From NCBI GenBank assembly GCA_035295985.1, contig DATHBT010000306.1:1-35876 (forward strand): 35,876 nt of DNA, read 5' to 3'. Positions 1 through 7,580 of the stretch are shown one piece after another (position 1 is the stretch's first letter; each line of letters opens with the position of its first letter). This DNA comes from JAIVGV01 sp035295985 (GTDB lineage: Bacteria > Acidobacteriota > Blastocatellia > Pyrinomonadales > Pyrinomonadaceae). A program made the position numbers and the translations under genes. The notes under the pieces were generated by a model. That model ran no database searches. It saw nothing but the letters and a program-made list of their open reading frames with translations, and was not told where the DNA came from.

Positions 1-1515
1 CGCCGCGAGATCGCCCACGCCGTCGCGCAGCGCGAGCCGAAACTCGCGCTCGAATTCGTGCGCGGCTCAAGGCTCCCGCCGCCCGCGCACGGCGATCCCA
101 GCTACTACCAGCAGGATCAGGAGCTGGCGCTTGAGACGCAACTGGCCGAGCTGGTCGCCTCGCGCGATCCGCGAGAGGCCCTGCGCATCGCCGAGGAGAG
201 CCTGTCGCGCGGCGTCTCCGGCCACCTGGCGAGCGTGCTTGAGAACGTGCGCCAGAGCGACCCGCAGGGCGCGTCGAAGCTCGCCGCCGAGATCGTCAGG
301 AAGCTACGCCCGTCTAACCTCACGAACAGCTACGAGGCGGCGAACGTCGCGACTTACCTGCTCCACGCCACGCGCCCGCAGGCGGCTTCGACGCTGCCAC
401 CCGCAACGCCGAACCTCGTCGTCTCACAGGGCGTCGCCGTACTGCCCGCGGGCGGCGACCCGCGCGCGCTCACGCTCGACGAGGCTGCGCGGCGCGAGCT
501 TGTCACCATGATCGTCAACGCCGCGCTCTCGGCACAGGGCGAGTCGCGCGGGCGCGGCAACGCGGGCGCGCAACTACTGCCCGCGCTACAGTCGGTGATG
601 CCGGAGGTCGAGCGTCTGCTGCCGGCGCAGGCGCCCGCGCTCAGGCGCAGGCTGTCGGAGGCGGGGGCCGTGCCGGGGCAGCCTTCGCCGCGCGCCCGCT
701 GGCAGGAGTTCGAGCAGTTGATGCAAACGGGGACGGTGGAGACGATCCTCCAGGCGGCCCCGCGCGCCCCCGCCGAGATGCGCCTGAACCTCTACCGCCG
801 CGCCGCCTACAAGGCCATCGAGGAGGGGGCGGCCGAACGCGCGCGCCAGATCGTCAACGACTCCGTGACGGAGCCGCGGCAGCGCGAACATCTACTGCGC
901 GAGATCGACCAACAACTCTTCTGGCGCGCGGCCAACCAGGGCGACGCGCAGCAGGCGCTCGCGCTGTTGGGCCGCTTCAAGTCGCCGGAGGAGCGCACGG
1001 GGATGCTGCTCTCGCTGGCGCAGTCGGCCGCCGCGCGCGGCAACCGCGAGCTGGCCGAGCGTCTGCTCGAAGAGGTGATGAGCCAGACGGCCGGGCGCGC
1101 GCGCAACATGGCGCAGTTCTCTGTACAGTTGCAGGCCGGCCACGCCTACGCGCGGTTCGCGCCCGACCGCGCCTTCCGCATAGCCGAGTCGGGCGTGGAG
1201 CACCTGAACGAGCTGATGGGCGTGGCCGAGCAGGTGGACGGCTTCGGGCAGGAGGCTTTCGAGCAGGGCGAGCTGAAGCTGGAGGGCAGCATCTGGTCGT
1301 CGCTCGTGCAGCAGACCGGGGCGCTGCTGTCCGCGCTCGCGCCGAAGGACTTCGACCGCGCGCGCGAGGTGGCCGGCCGCTTCCAGCGCGCGGAGGCGCG
1401 CTCGCACGCCATGCTCGCCGTCGCGCGCGGCGTGCTCGGCTTCGGCGACCCGGCCAACCGCGGCCGGCGGCGCGAGATGGCACCGCTGATGAACCGGCCC
1501 GGCAGAAGGCCGTGA
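1..1515 (+). CDS. Hypothetical helical-repeat protein (5' end outside window)
   Basis: The reading frame is open from the first base, so this is the C-terminal part (about 504 residues) of a longer protein; the GTG at 58 is only an internal codon. The sequence is rich in Ala, Arg, Glu and Leu and falls into amphipathic helical pairs resembling TPR or HEAT-type solenoids (for example the stretch read from about 780 to 1400). It has no membrane segment, no catalytic motif and few cysteines. The C-terminus ends in a basic tail. I do not recognise a named family. A bacterial protein-interaction scaffold is the most that can be inferred. It converges on the methyltransferase gene ending at 1631, with a repeat element filling the gap. 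Confidence 0.75.
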   Translation, partial: RREIAHAVAQREPKLALEFVRGSRLPPPAHGDPSYYQQDQELALETQLAELVASRDPREALRIAEESLSRGVSGHLASVLENVRQSDPQGASKLAAEIVRKLRPSNLTNSYEAANVATYLLHATRPQAASTLPPATPNLVVSQGVAVLPAGGDPRALTLDEAARRELVTMIVNAALSAQGESRGRGNAGAQLLPALQSVMPEVERLLPAQAPALRRRLSEAGAVPGQPSPRARWQEFEQLMQTGTVETILQAAPRAPAEMRLNLYRRAAYKAIEEGAAERARQIVNDSVTEPRQREHLLREIDQQLFWRAANQGDAQQALALLGRFKSPEERTGMLLSLAQSAAARGNRELAERLLEEVMSQTAGRARNMAQFSVQLQAGHAYARFAPDRAFRIAESGVEHLNELMGVAEQVDGFGQEAFEQGELKLEGSIWSSLVQQTGALLSALAPKDFDRAREVAGRFQRAEARSHAMLAVARGVLGFGDPANRGRRREMAPLMNRPGRRP

Positions 1516-1630
1516 AGGATTGCGGATTGAAGAGTGAATAGGAGACGCGGAGACGGGGAGACGCGGCGAAGTCGAGCCGTCATCGGTCGCCCCGTCCCCG
1601 CGTCCCCGTGGCTCCCCGTCTCAAACCGGC
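1516..1630. repeat. Inverted repeat with tandem 8-bp units between convergent genes
   Basis: The whole gap between two convergent genes is low-complexity. Left arm 1541-1571 repeats units such as GGAGACGC, GGAGACGG, GGAGACGC. The right arm, about 1590-1622, carries the complementary CCCCGTC/CCCCGCGTCC words, so the RNA folds into an imperfect long hairpin around 1572-1589. It probably terminates both genes. At 1518-1530 there is also a half-copy of the GGATTGC word seen at 7393-7475. Confidence 0.7.
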
Positions 1631-2533
1631 TCAGTCCCGCACGGCGAAGACGAGGAAGTAGTCCATGTTGTCGGGCTTGACGAAGTCGTGCTGCTCGACG
1701 AGCGTGTAGCCGGCGCGGCCAGCCTCGGCGATCACCTTCGCGGCGTCGAGACCGTGGTCGTCGCCCTTGCCCGCGCGGTCGATGATGCCGACGAGCGCGC
1801 CGGGGCGCAGCGACTTCCGCAGGTTCCTCATCAGCCTCACCGGCTCGGCGATCTCGTGGTAGGTCTTCAGGATCAGCACGGCGTCAACGCTCGCCTCGGG
1901 CAGCAGCGGATCGTCTTCCTTGCCCAGCACGGCGCGCACCTGCGTTAAGTTCTCGCCCCGCGCCCGCCGCTCGATGTGCGTGACGTACGCAGGGTTGATC
2001 TCGACGGCGAAGACAGTGCCCGACTGACCGACCCTGCGCGCGGCGCGCACAGTGAACCAGCCGGAACCCGCCCCTATGTCGGCGACGCCCGACCCTTCCT
2101 TAATTTTGAGCACGTCCATCACGCGCCCGATCTGTAGCTTCTCGTCGCGCTTCGGGTCTTCGAAGATCGAGAGGCTGCCCGTGTAAGGCTCGCTCGTGGG
2201 GCGGTCGATCCCGTCCGCGTCGCGCGCGGGCGACTGCGCCGATGCCGGTTGCTGCGCCCGCGTGGACTTCGCCGGCCGCGGCTGCTGGAAGGCGAGCGCG
2301 CCGCCGAGCAGTGAGAACGTCGCCGCCGCGCCGAGGAAGATTTTCAGCACGAGCGACGACGGCCGCCGATCAACCGGCGTGGCGCGCTTCCCGTCCCGCA
2401 CGCCTTCGCCCGCAGCGCCGCTCGAACATTCGGGCGTGCTGTCGCCGCCCGCGCCTTCAAATGAATGCGCGTTCGGGATGGCTCCGGCCGTTGCGGACGC
2501 GGGCCGCCCACTCTCGTTCGTCTGTTCGTCCAT
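1631..2533 (-). CDS. Exported/membrane-anchored class I SAM methyltransferase
   Basis: The 300-residue product has a hydrophobic segment at about residues 60-82 followed by a Pro/Ala/Gln-rich linker, then a Rossmann methyltransferase domain. Motif I reads VADIGAGSGWFTV, followed by an acidic strand end (FAVEINPAY) and a post-I region, and the C-terminus is typical of COG4798-type predicted methyltransferases. These proteins often carry signal peptides, so the catalytic domain may face the periplasm; the substrate is unknown. The ATG at 2533 has no clear ribosome site. A GTG at 2401 would give a more conventional signal peptide and is a plausible true start. It lies 5 bp downstream of the CmoM-like gene, so the two are probably co-transcribed with selD. 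Confidence 0.8.
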   Translation of the reverse strand: MDEQTNESGRPASATAGAIPNAHSFEGAGGDSTPECSSGAAGEGVRDGKRATPVDRRPSSLVLKIFLGAAATFSLLGGALAFQQPRPAKSTRAQQPASAQSPARDADGIDRPTSEPYTGSLSIFEDPKRDEKLQIGRVMDVLKIKEGSGVADIGAGSGWFTVRAARRVGQSGTVFAVEINPAYVTHIERRARGENLTQVRAVLGKEDDPLLPEASVDAVLILKTYHEIAEPVRLMRNLRKSLRPGALVGIIDRAGKGDDHGLDAAKVIAEAGRAGYTLVEQHDFVKPDNMDYFLVFAVRD

Positions 2534-2538
2534 GTGGT

Positions 2539-3477
2539 TTACGATGGTCGGCCCTGGTTGATAGTTGCCGCGTCCGCACCCCTCGGCGGCCGGGCGCGCG
2601 CGAGAAGTTGGACGTAGCGAGCGACAGCGGCGAAGTCCGGCCGCGCGCCGAGCCGCAGCTCAAAGGCGAGGAGCCGCGCGTAAAACTCTTCGGTCTCCGA
2701 GAGCGCGGGCGGCAGGTAATCGGCGACGACGCGGACGCCGCGCAGCGCGACCGTCCCAAGCCCGGCCTCCGACGCCAGCCCGTTAAGAGATAAGGCGTCG
2801 AAGAGCCGGGCCGGGCCGCCGTAGAGCGACTCGCGGACGCTCTCGGCCGTGAGCGCGCGTTCGGCCGAGTCGAGATCGTGCCGCTTGACGGCGTCGCGCA
2901 GCGCCTCGCCCGCGCGGTTGCGCGCGAGCAGCGAGACGAGCGCGCTGGGCCGCGACACGCGCCCGATCGCGCGCACGACCGCCGCCGGGTCGGCCACGTA
3001 TTCGAGCACGTTGTGGCAGATGACCGCGTCGAACTTCTGCGGCCCGAAGTGTTCGGCCGCCTGCGCGGCTTCGAGTCTGAAAAACTCGATCCGGCCTTCG
3101 CAGCCCTCGCGCCGCGCGGACTCGCGCGCGGCCTCGATCATCGCGGCGGAGCCGTCTGCCGCCGCAACCCTCCAGCCCGCGCGCGCGAGCCTGACGGAGA
3201 GCGCGCCCGTGCCGCAGCCGAGATCGAGCGCAGCGCGCCGCGCGGCTTGTGCCTCGTCGCGTAGAACGTTTGAAACCGCGTTGCGGTTCGCGGCGTCGGC
3301 AGCCAAGTCCGAGCCGGGGCGACGCCCCTCAGCCGCCGAACAAAAATTCTCCCAGGCGATGTCGAGCCGCAGACGGCCCTCGACGGTGCGCAGGTACTCG
3401 GCGTACTCGCGCGCGCCCGACTCGAAACGCTCGTCGGTCTCTTCCGCCAGGGGCGGCTGTTCGTCGGGAGGCTTCAC
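2539..3477 (-). CDS. CmoM-like class I SAM methyltransferase
   Basis: The product is 312 residues. The N-terminal segment RLRLDIAWENF and motif I LDLGCGTGALSVRLA resemble CmoM/SmtA, as does the C-terminal block GVRVVADYLPP followed by FELRLGARPDFAAVARYVQL. In E. coli, CmoM methylates 5-carboxymethoxyuridine at the tRNA wobble position. Motif similarity at both ends supports the family, but the exact substrate is inferred. Residues 50-80 form an extra Ala/Arg-rich insert relative to CmoM. The GTG start at 3475-3477 overlaps the selD stop by 4 bp (GTGA), showing translational coupling. The association with selenophosphate synthesis fits a tRNA-modification theme, since SelD also feeds selenouridine formation, but this is only suggestive. 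Confidence 0.75.
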   Translation of the reverse strand: MKPPDEQPPLAEETDERFESGAREYAEYLRTVEGRLRLDIAWENFCSAAEGRRPGSDLAADAANRNAVSNVLRDEAQAARRAALDLGCGTGALSVRLARAGWRVAAADGSAAMIEAARESARREGCEGRIEFFRLEAAQAAEHFGPQKFDAVICHNVLEYVADPAAVVRAIGRVSRPSALVSLLARNRAGEALRDAVKRHDLDSAERALTAESVRESLYGGPARLFDALSLNGLASEAGLGTVALRGVRVVADYLPPALSETEEFYARLLAFELRLGARPDFAAVARYVQLLARARPPRGADAATINQGRPS

Positions 3478-4502
3478 CGGATGACGAGTGAGCGCGTGCC
3501 GCGCTCGCGGACGCGGCCGATGATTGTGGCCGCGGGGTAGGTCTCGCGCAGCCGCGCGACGAGATTGTTTGCGCGCGACTCCCCGATTGAGATCAAAAGC
3601 CCGCCCGCGGTCTGCGGATCGAAGAGGAGGGAAGCGAGTTCGCGGCTGACGTTTTCGCCGAGTTCGATGTCTTCGCCGACGTAGCGGCGGTTAGACTTGT
3701 CGCCGCTGGTGAGAAGTCCCTGCGCGGCGAGGTGGAGAGCGCCGGGGATGAGCGGCACGCTCCCGGAGTCGATCTCGATTGTCACGCCGCTCGCGCGCGC
3801 AACTTCCCAGGCGTGGCCGAGGAGCGCGAAGCCGGTCACGTCGGTCGCCGCGTGCGCGCCCGCCTCGCGCATCAGGCGCGAAGCCTCGCGGCCGGCGAGC
3901 AGCATCGTGTCGGTTGACGCCCGGACCGTCTCCTCGTCGGCCTTGCCGAACTTGATGCCGGTCGAGACAACGCCCGTCCCTATCGGCTTCGTCAGGACGA
4001 GCAGGTCGCCCGCCCTCGCGCCGCGGTTCGTGATGATCTCGCGCGGGTGGATGGTGCCCGTCACGGCGTAGCCGAACATGATCTGCTGGTCGTCAACGCT
4101 GTGGCCGCCGACGAGCGCAACCCCGTGCTCTGTGAGCGTGTCCAGCCCGCCGCGCATGATCTCGCCGAGGATCGCGAAGTCAACGCCCTTTTTCGGGAAG
4201 CAGGTGACGGCGAGCGCGGTGACGGGCGTGCCGCCCATCGCCCACACGTCGTTGATCGAGTTGAGCGCGGAGATTTTGCCGTAGAAGTACGGGTCGTCAA
4301 CGACGGGCGTGAAGAAATCGACGGTCTGCACGAGCGCGAGGTCATCGTTGAGCAGGTACACGCCCGCGTCGTCCGCCGTCTCGATGCCGACGAGCAGACT
4401 GGGGTTCTTTGGGATGATCAGCCCGCTCAAAACTTGAGCGAGATCGCTCGGCGCGAGCTTGGCCGCTCAACCGGCGCAGTTCACCATCTCGGTCAGACGC
4501 AC
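3474..4502 (-). CDS. selD: Selenophosphate synthase SelD, selenocysteine-containing
   Basis: SelD makes selenophosphate from selenide and ATP, the selenium donor for selenocysteine and selenouridine. From the GTG at 4500-4502 the frame reads RLTEMVNCAG, then TGA (4467-4469), then AAKLAPSDLAQVLSGL and on through DDAGVYLLNDDLALVQTVDFF and the usual AIR-synthase-like fold to the stop at 3474. The TGA falls exactly at the family's catalytic Cys/Sec position, three residues before the essential Lys (here Sec12 and Lys15). With TGA read as Sec the protein is 342 residues, close to E. coli SelD (347). A GAAGGGGGG ribosome site lies 9 nt upstream of the GTG. Starting instead at the TTG at 4428-4430 would delete the catalytic segment. 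A weak promoter candidate is ATGACT (4599-4604) with 17 bp to TAACAT (4576-4581). Confidence 0.93.
4424..4440 (-). promoter_or_regulatory. Putative bacterial SECIS hairpin in selD mRNA
   Basis: Starting 26 nt after the selD TGA, the mRNA reads CGCUCAA-GUU-UUGAGCG, a perfect 7-bp stem with a GUU loop. A G at the start of a small apical loop, at this distance from the UGA, fits the described bacterial SECIS model. Two competing 5-bp hairpins lie between the UGA and this one (GCUCG/CGAGC and GAGCG/CGCUC), so the active fold is uncertain. Confidence 0.55.
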
Positions 4503-4752
4503 GACGAACAGCCCCCCTTCTTCAAAGTCGCGCCGCGGCCGACCGCTCAGGCGCGCGGCTTGTCGAACGTCGTCAATGTTAACCCCGACGCCGCGCCAAG
4601 TCATTCCCGCGTGATCGGGGAGTCTGAAAAAATCATGGGAAGGGCGCGGCAAAACCTTCAGGGGAGGGAACGGGCGGGCGGCTTCGCGCGTATCAAGGCG
4701 CGAGGGCCGCGACCTCTGGCGGCCCGCAACCCGGACATTTGGAGCGGCGCGC

Positions 4753-5181
4753 GTGAAAATGGATTTGAGCCTCGCCTTCTTCGACCGTTACCGCGAGTAC
4801 GGCCCCGTCTTCGTCCGCGTGATCGTCGGCTCGTTCCTCTTCTGGGGCACGCAGGACAACGTCTTCAGTTACGCGCGGATGCTGGAGTTCGAGGAGTTCC
4901 TGCGCGCGCACAACGTGCCCTTCCCGCTCGCCGCGGCTTTTGTGTCGGCCTACGCGCAGTTCGTCTGCGGCCTGCTCTACATCACGGGTGCGTTCACGTG
5001 CCCCGCGGCGGCCGTGATGATCGTCAACTTCGTCGCGGCCGTCCTGATCGCGCACCTCGGCGACACCTTCCGCGGGATGTTCCCGGCCCTCGTGATGCTC
5101 TTCTCGTCCTGCTTCCTGCTCCTCCACGGCCCCGGCAAGCTCTCGGTTGACGACGCGCTCGCCAGACGACGCCGCGCCTGA
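4753..5181 (+). CDS. DoxX-family membrane protein
   Basis: A 142-residue protein with four hydrophobic segments (about residues 18-35, 55-75, 80-100 and 105-122). It shows the DoxX-like pattern FVRVIVGSFLFWGTQDNVF near the N-terminus and ends GPGKLSVDDAL, similar to the usual GPGxxSLDxxL tail. DoxX-family proteins are small inner-membrane proteins linked to thiol or quinone redox chemistry; the function here is not defined. The GTG at 4753 is preferred because GGAG (4741-4744) lies 8 nt upstream; an ATG at 4759 is the alternative. It is divergent from selD, with about 250 bp of non-coding DNA between them in which no other gene is seen. Confidence 0.85.
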   Translation: MKMDLSLAFFDRYREYGPVFVRVIVGSFLFWGTQDNVFSYARMLEFEEFLRAHNVPFPLAAAFVSAYAQFVCGLLYITGAFTCPAAAVMIVNFVAAVLIAHLGDTFRGMFPALVMLFSSCFLLLHGPGKLSVDDALARRRRA

Positions 5182-5392
5182 CCGCACGACACTTTCCGCA
5201 CGACGCAACACGCGCGAAAAATTTTCCGCCGCAGCCGCGTGCGGCATGGGCAACCTGCCCGCACGCGGGGCGCAACGAAGCGGCAGTTCTGCCGGCCGCG
5301 AAGTTTTTCTCGCGAAGGCGCGTAACTTTTCGCCTCCCCGCGCGCAATACGTTCGGCAGTCAGCCACCGACCGACGAGAGCCTAGCCGAAGA
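5182..5392. terminator. Intergenic hairpins after the DoxX gene
   Basis: This gap has no gene I can support. At 5235-5268 CCGCGTGC pairs with GCACGCGG around an inner GGGCA/TGCCC stem with loop ACC, forming a strong hairpin likely to terminate the DoxX transcript, though without a T-tract. At 5281-5294 there is a perfect palindrome, CGGCAGTTCTGCCG. A promoter for the following sigma gene is expected but none is clear. Confidence 0.4.
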
Positions 5393-5986
5393 TTGCCGGA
5401 AGAGACCACAGACGAGCGCCTGCTCGCGCGTGCGCGCGGCGGCGACGAGGCCGCGTTCCTCGCGCTCTACGAGCGCCACCACGCGCCGGCCTACCGCTTC
5501 GCGCTGCGCCTGCTCGGCTCCGAGGCCGCGGCCGAAGACGCCGTCCACGACTGCTTCCTTGAACTCATCACGCGCGAAGGCTACGACCCGGCGCGCGGCA
5601 CGCTGCGCAACTACCTCTTCGGGGCCGTGCGCCACCGCGCGCTCAGGCAGTTCCGCCGCGCGGGCCGCGAGTGCGAGATAGAGGACGCGGACGGCGCGAG
5701 CGTTGAAGCGCCGCGCGCGGCTGCATCGGGCGAACCGCTCGGCCTGCTGCTCGACGCGGAGCTGTCGGAGACGGTGCGCCGCGCAGTCGCGCGTCTGCCG
5801 CCTTTGCAGCGCGAGGCGCTCCTCCTCTTCGAGTACGAGGAGCTGTCGCTCGCCGAGATCGCCGAAGTGGTCGGCGCTGACGCGAACGCGGTCAAGGCGC
5901 GGCTGCACAGGGCGCGCGCGAGTTTGAGACGGTCGCTCGCGCCGTACCTGTTGGCGGGCGCGGAAGTGCTGGCCGCGAAAGATTGA
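5393..5986 (+). CDS. ECF-type RNA polymerase sigma factor
   Basis: Sigma-70 region 2 covers DERLLARARGGDEAAF to about HDCFLELI, including the core-binding and -10-binding helices (RNYLFGAVRHRAL). After a variable linker, region 4 follows (LPPLQREALLLFEYEELSLAEIAEVV then AVKARLHRARASLRR). There is no region 1 or 3, as in ECF factors. I chose the TTG at 5393 (197 residues) because the DERLL motif should lie close to the N-terminus; the frame is open further upstream, to 5147, but that would add low-complexity residues and overlap the DoxX gene. It overlaps the start region of the next gene (stop at 5984-5986, ATG at 5989), so it is co-expressed with a TonB-domain membrane protein that is the likely anti-sigma partner. 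Confidence 0.88.
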   Translation: MPEETTDERLLARARGGDEAAFLALYERHHAPAYRFALRLLGSEAAAEDAVHDCFLELITREGYDPARGTLRNYLFGAVRHRALRQFRRAGRECEIEDADGASVEAPRAAASGEPLGLLLDAELSETVRRAVARLPPLQREALLLFEYEELSLAEIAEVVGADANAVKARLHRARASLRRSLAPYLLAGAEVLAAKD

Positions 5987-5988
5987 AG

Positions 5989-7383
5989 ATGAAAAACTCC
6001 CCGGACAAAAACGGTTTCGACGACGCCTCGCGGCGGCGCGAAAGTCTCTGCGAGGACGGGCTTGAAGGTGTCGCCCTCGCAGAGACTTTCGCGCCCGACC
6101 TCGCGGCGGATTCGGAGTTGAAGTCGCTGTTAGAGAGCTGGCGTGTGCCGGCCGCGCCGTCGTCTCTCCGCGCGCGCGTGGCCGCGTCGTACCGTGAACA
6201 GTTCAGCCGCCGGGAGGAGGAAGTGATGAACAGCATGACGAGCGCGGGCGCGGCGCGGGCCTACGCCTTCGCGAACGCGGAATACCACCTGACCATCCTC
6301 GAAGACGAGAGACTGCTCAGCCGGCTCGCCGCGCGCGTGCGTGAGGTGGCGAGAGAGTCGGAGCTGACGTGGCCGGAGCTGCGGCGCGACCCCTTCGGGT
6401 TCGGCCGCAGACTCGTCGCGGGCTACGCGCTGATGACCGCCCGAATACTCGGACGCGAGAATGTGGGCTACGGCGTGGCCGCGGCCTTCGCCGTGCTGCT
6501 GACGGTCGCGCTCGGCGTCGCCGCCGCGGGCGGCTTCGGCGCGCGTCGCGGCGGCATGCTCGCGGTCGCCGTGCGCGACGATCTGAAGTTCGAGGGATGG
6601 GTCGAGGACGTGCCGAAGGCGCAGCCCACGCCGGAGCAGGGGGCGGCGGGGTTCGCCAAGGGCAGCGGCGGCGGGATGAAGCCGAAGTTCGAGCGGCCGG
6701 GCGGCGGCGGAGGCGGAGGCCGCCAGGAGGACAAGCCGGCCGTCCACGGGAAACTCCCGCAGGCGTCGCTCGCGCCGCAGGTGCTCGCGCCCGACCCGAA
6801 GCCGCCCGCGATCAGGAACCCGCAACTGCCGACGGCCGCCACCATCCGCGCCGACCCGACGCTCTTCCCCACCGACACGCGCCCGCTCAACTACGGTGAT
6901 CCTAAGTCGAGCGCGACCGAGCTGTCCTCCGGCCCGGGCACGGGCAACGGCATCGGCGAAGGCAAAGGCGGCGGCGTGGGTTCGGGCACGGGCACTGGCT
7001 ACGGGCCGGGCAATGACTTCAACACGGGCGGCGGGCCTCCTCACATCGGCGGCGGCGGCCCCGGCGGCTCGGGCGGCGGGACCGACTACGGGAAGACCTT
7101 CACCCCGCGCGAGGTCACGCGCCGCGCGCAGGTGCTCTCGCGTCCCGAACCGCTCTACACCGAGGAGGCGCGCCGCAACCAGATCACCGGGACGGTGACG
7201 CTGCGCCTCGTGCTCAACGCGAACGGCACGGTCACGAACATCACGGCCATCAGCCGCCTGCCCGACGGGCTGACCGAGAAGGCCATCGCCGCGGCGCGCC
7301 AGATCAGGTTCACGCCGGCCGAGAAGGACGGCCGCAAGGTCTCGCAGTACGCGACCATCCAGTACAACTTCAACATCTACTAG
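5989..7383 (+). CDS. Membrane protein with C-terminal TonB domain, likely sigma-linked
   Basis: A 464-residue protein. Residues 1-158 are charged, helical and presumably cytoplasmic, and include a segment (ELKSLLESWRVPAAPSSLRARV) like the short cytoplasmic part of anti-sigma-type proteins. A single membrane segment spans about 160-183. The periplasmic part is Gly/Pro-rich (two Gly-rich stretches, near 230-245 and 310-365) and ends in a TonB C-terminal domain from about residue 375 (PEPLYTEEARRNQITGTVTLRLVL to QIRFTPAEKDGRKVSQYATI). TonB domains contact outer-membrane transporters, so this could link outer-membrane status to the sigma factor encoded directly upstream. No zinc anti-sigma motif is seen, so the anti-sigma role is inferred from position and topology. 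A perfect inverted repeat lies inside codons 16-36. The TTG at 5983 is an alternative start. Confidence 0.8.
   Translation: MKNSPDKNGFDDASRRRESLCEDGLEGVALAETFAPDLAADSELKSLLESWRVPAAPSSLRARVAASYREQFSRREEEVMNSMTSAGAARAYAFANAEYHLTILEDERLLSRLAARVREVARESELTWPELRRDPFGFGRRLVAGYALMTARILGRENVGYGVAAAFAVLLTVALGVAAAGGFGARRGGMLAVAVRDDLKFEGWVEDVPKAQPTPEQGAAGFAKGSGGGMKPKFERPGGGGGGGRQEDKPAVHGKLPQASLAPQVLAPDPKPPAIRNPQLPTAATIRADPTLFPTDTRPLNYGDPKSSATELSSGPGTGNGIGEGKGGGVGSGTGTGYGPGNDFNTGGGPPHIGGGGPGGSGGGTDYGKTFTPREVTRRAQVLSRPEPLYTEEARRNQITGTVTLRLVLNANGTVTNITAISRLPDGLTEKAIAAARQIRFTPAEKDGRKVSQYATIQYNFNIY
6036..6094. repeat. Perfect 20-bp inverted repeat inside the TonB-domain gene
   Basis: The left arm GCGCGAAAGTCTCTGCGAGG (6036-6055) is the exact reverse complement of 6075-6094, with a 19-nt spacer. 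It is in frame and translated as part of the N-terminus (from about RESLCED to LAETFAP), about 47 nt after the start codon. It is either a palindromic element tolerated in the coding sequence or an mRNA hairpin acting on translation. Confidence 0.85.
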
Positions 7384-7392
7384 GCGACTGTA

Positions 7393-7475
7393 GATTGCGG
7401 AATGCGGATTTCGGATTGCGGGTTAGAAGGCAGTTTCCTTCTTCAATCCGCAATCCGAAATCCGCATTCCGCAAT
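7393..7475. repeat. Long inverted repeat with heptad arms (GGATTGC type)
   Basis: Left arm 7394-7421 and right arm 7448-7475 are perfectly complementary over 28 bp. Each arm is a run of degenerate 7-mers: GATTGCG, GAATGCG, GATTTCG, GATTGCG. The 26-nt middle carries AGAAGG...CCTTCT, which extends the fold. It begins 10 bp after the TonB-gene stop and probably serves as its terminator. The rest of the gap to 7580 holds only the GGGGAGGGG ribosome site (7568-7577) of the next gene. Confidence 0.9.
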
Positions 7476-7580
7476 TGTCTGGCCTGCGCCCACTCACGCG
7501 ATTCCGAGTTATACTGCCCCGCGAGTTCTTCGAGGCGTGCGGCCGTTCGTGGCCGCGCGCCGATAGTGGGGAGGGGAATC

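Noticed and set aside
4428..4430. TTG as the start of selD, with a frameshifted or separate upstream gene
   Set aside because: Both sides of the TGA are in the same frame and together form the conserved SelD N-terminus, so readthrough as Sec explains it without a frameshift.
5147..5392. N-terminal extension of the first ECF sigma factor
   Set aside because: The extra 82 residues are low-complexity, overlap the DoxX gene and run through two hairpins; ECF factors start near the DERLL motif.
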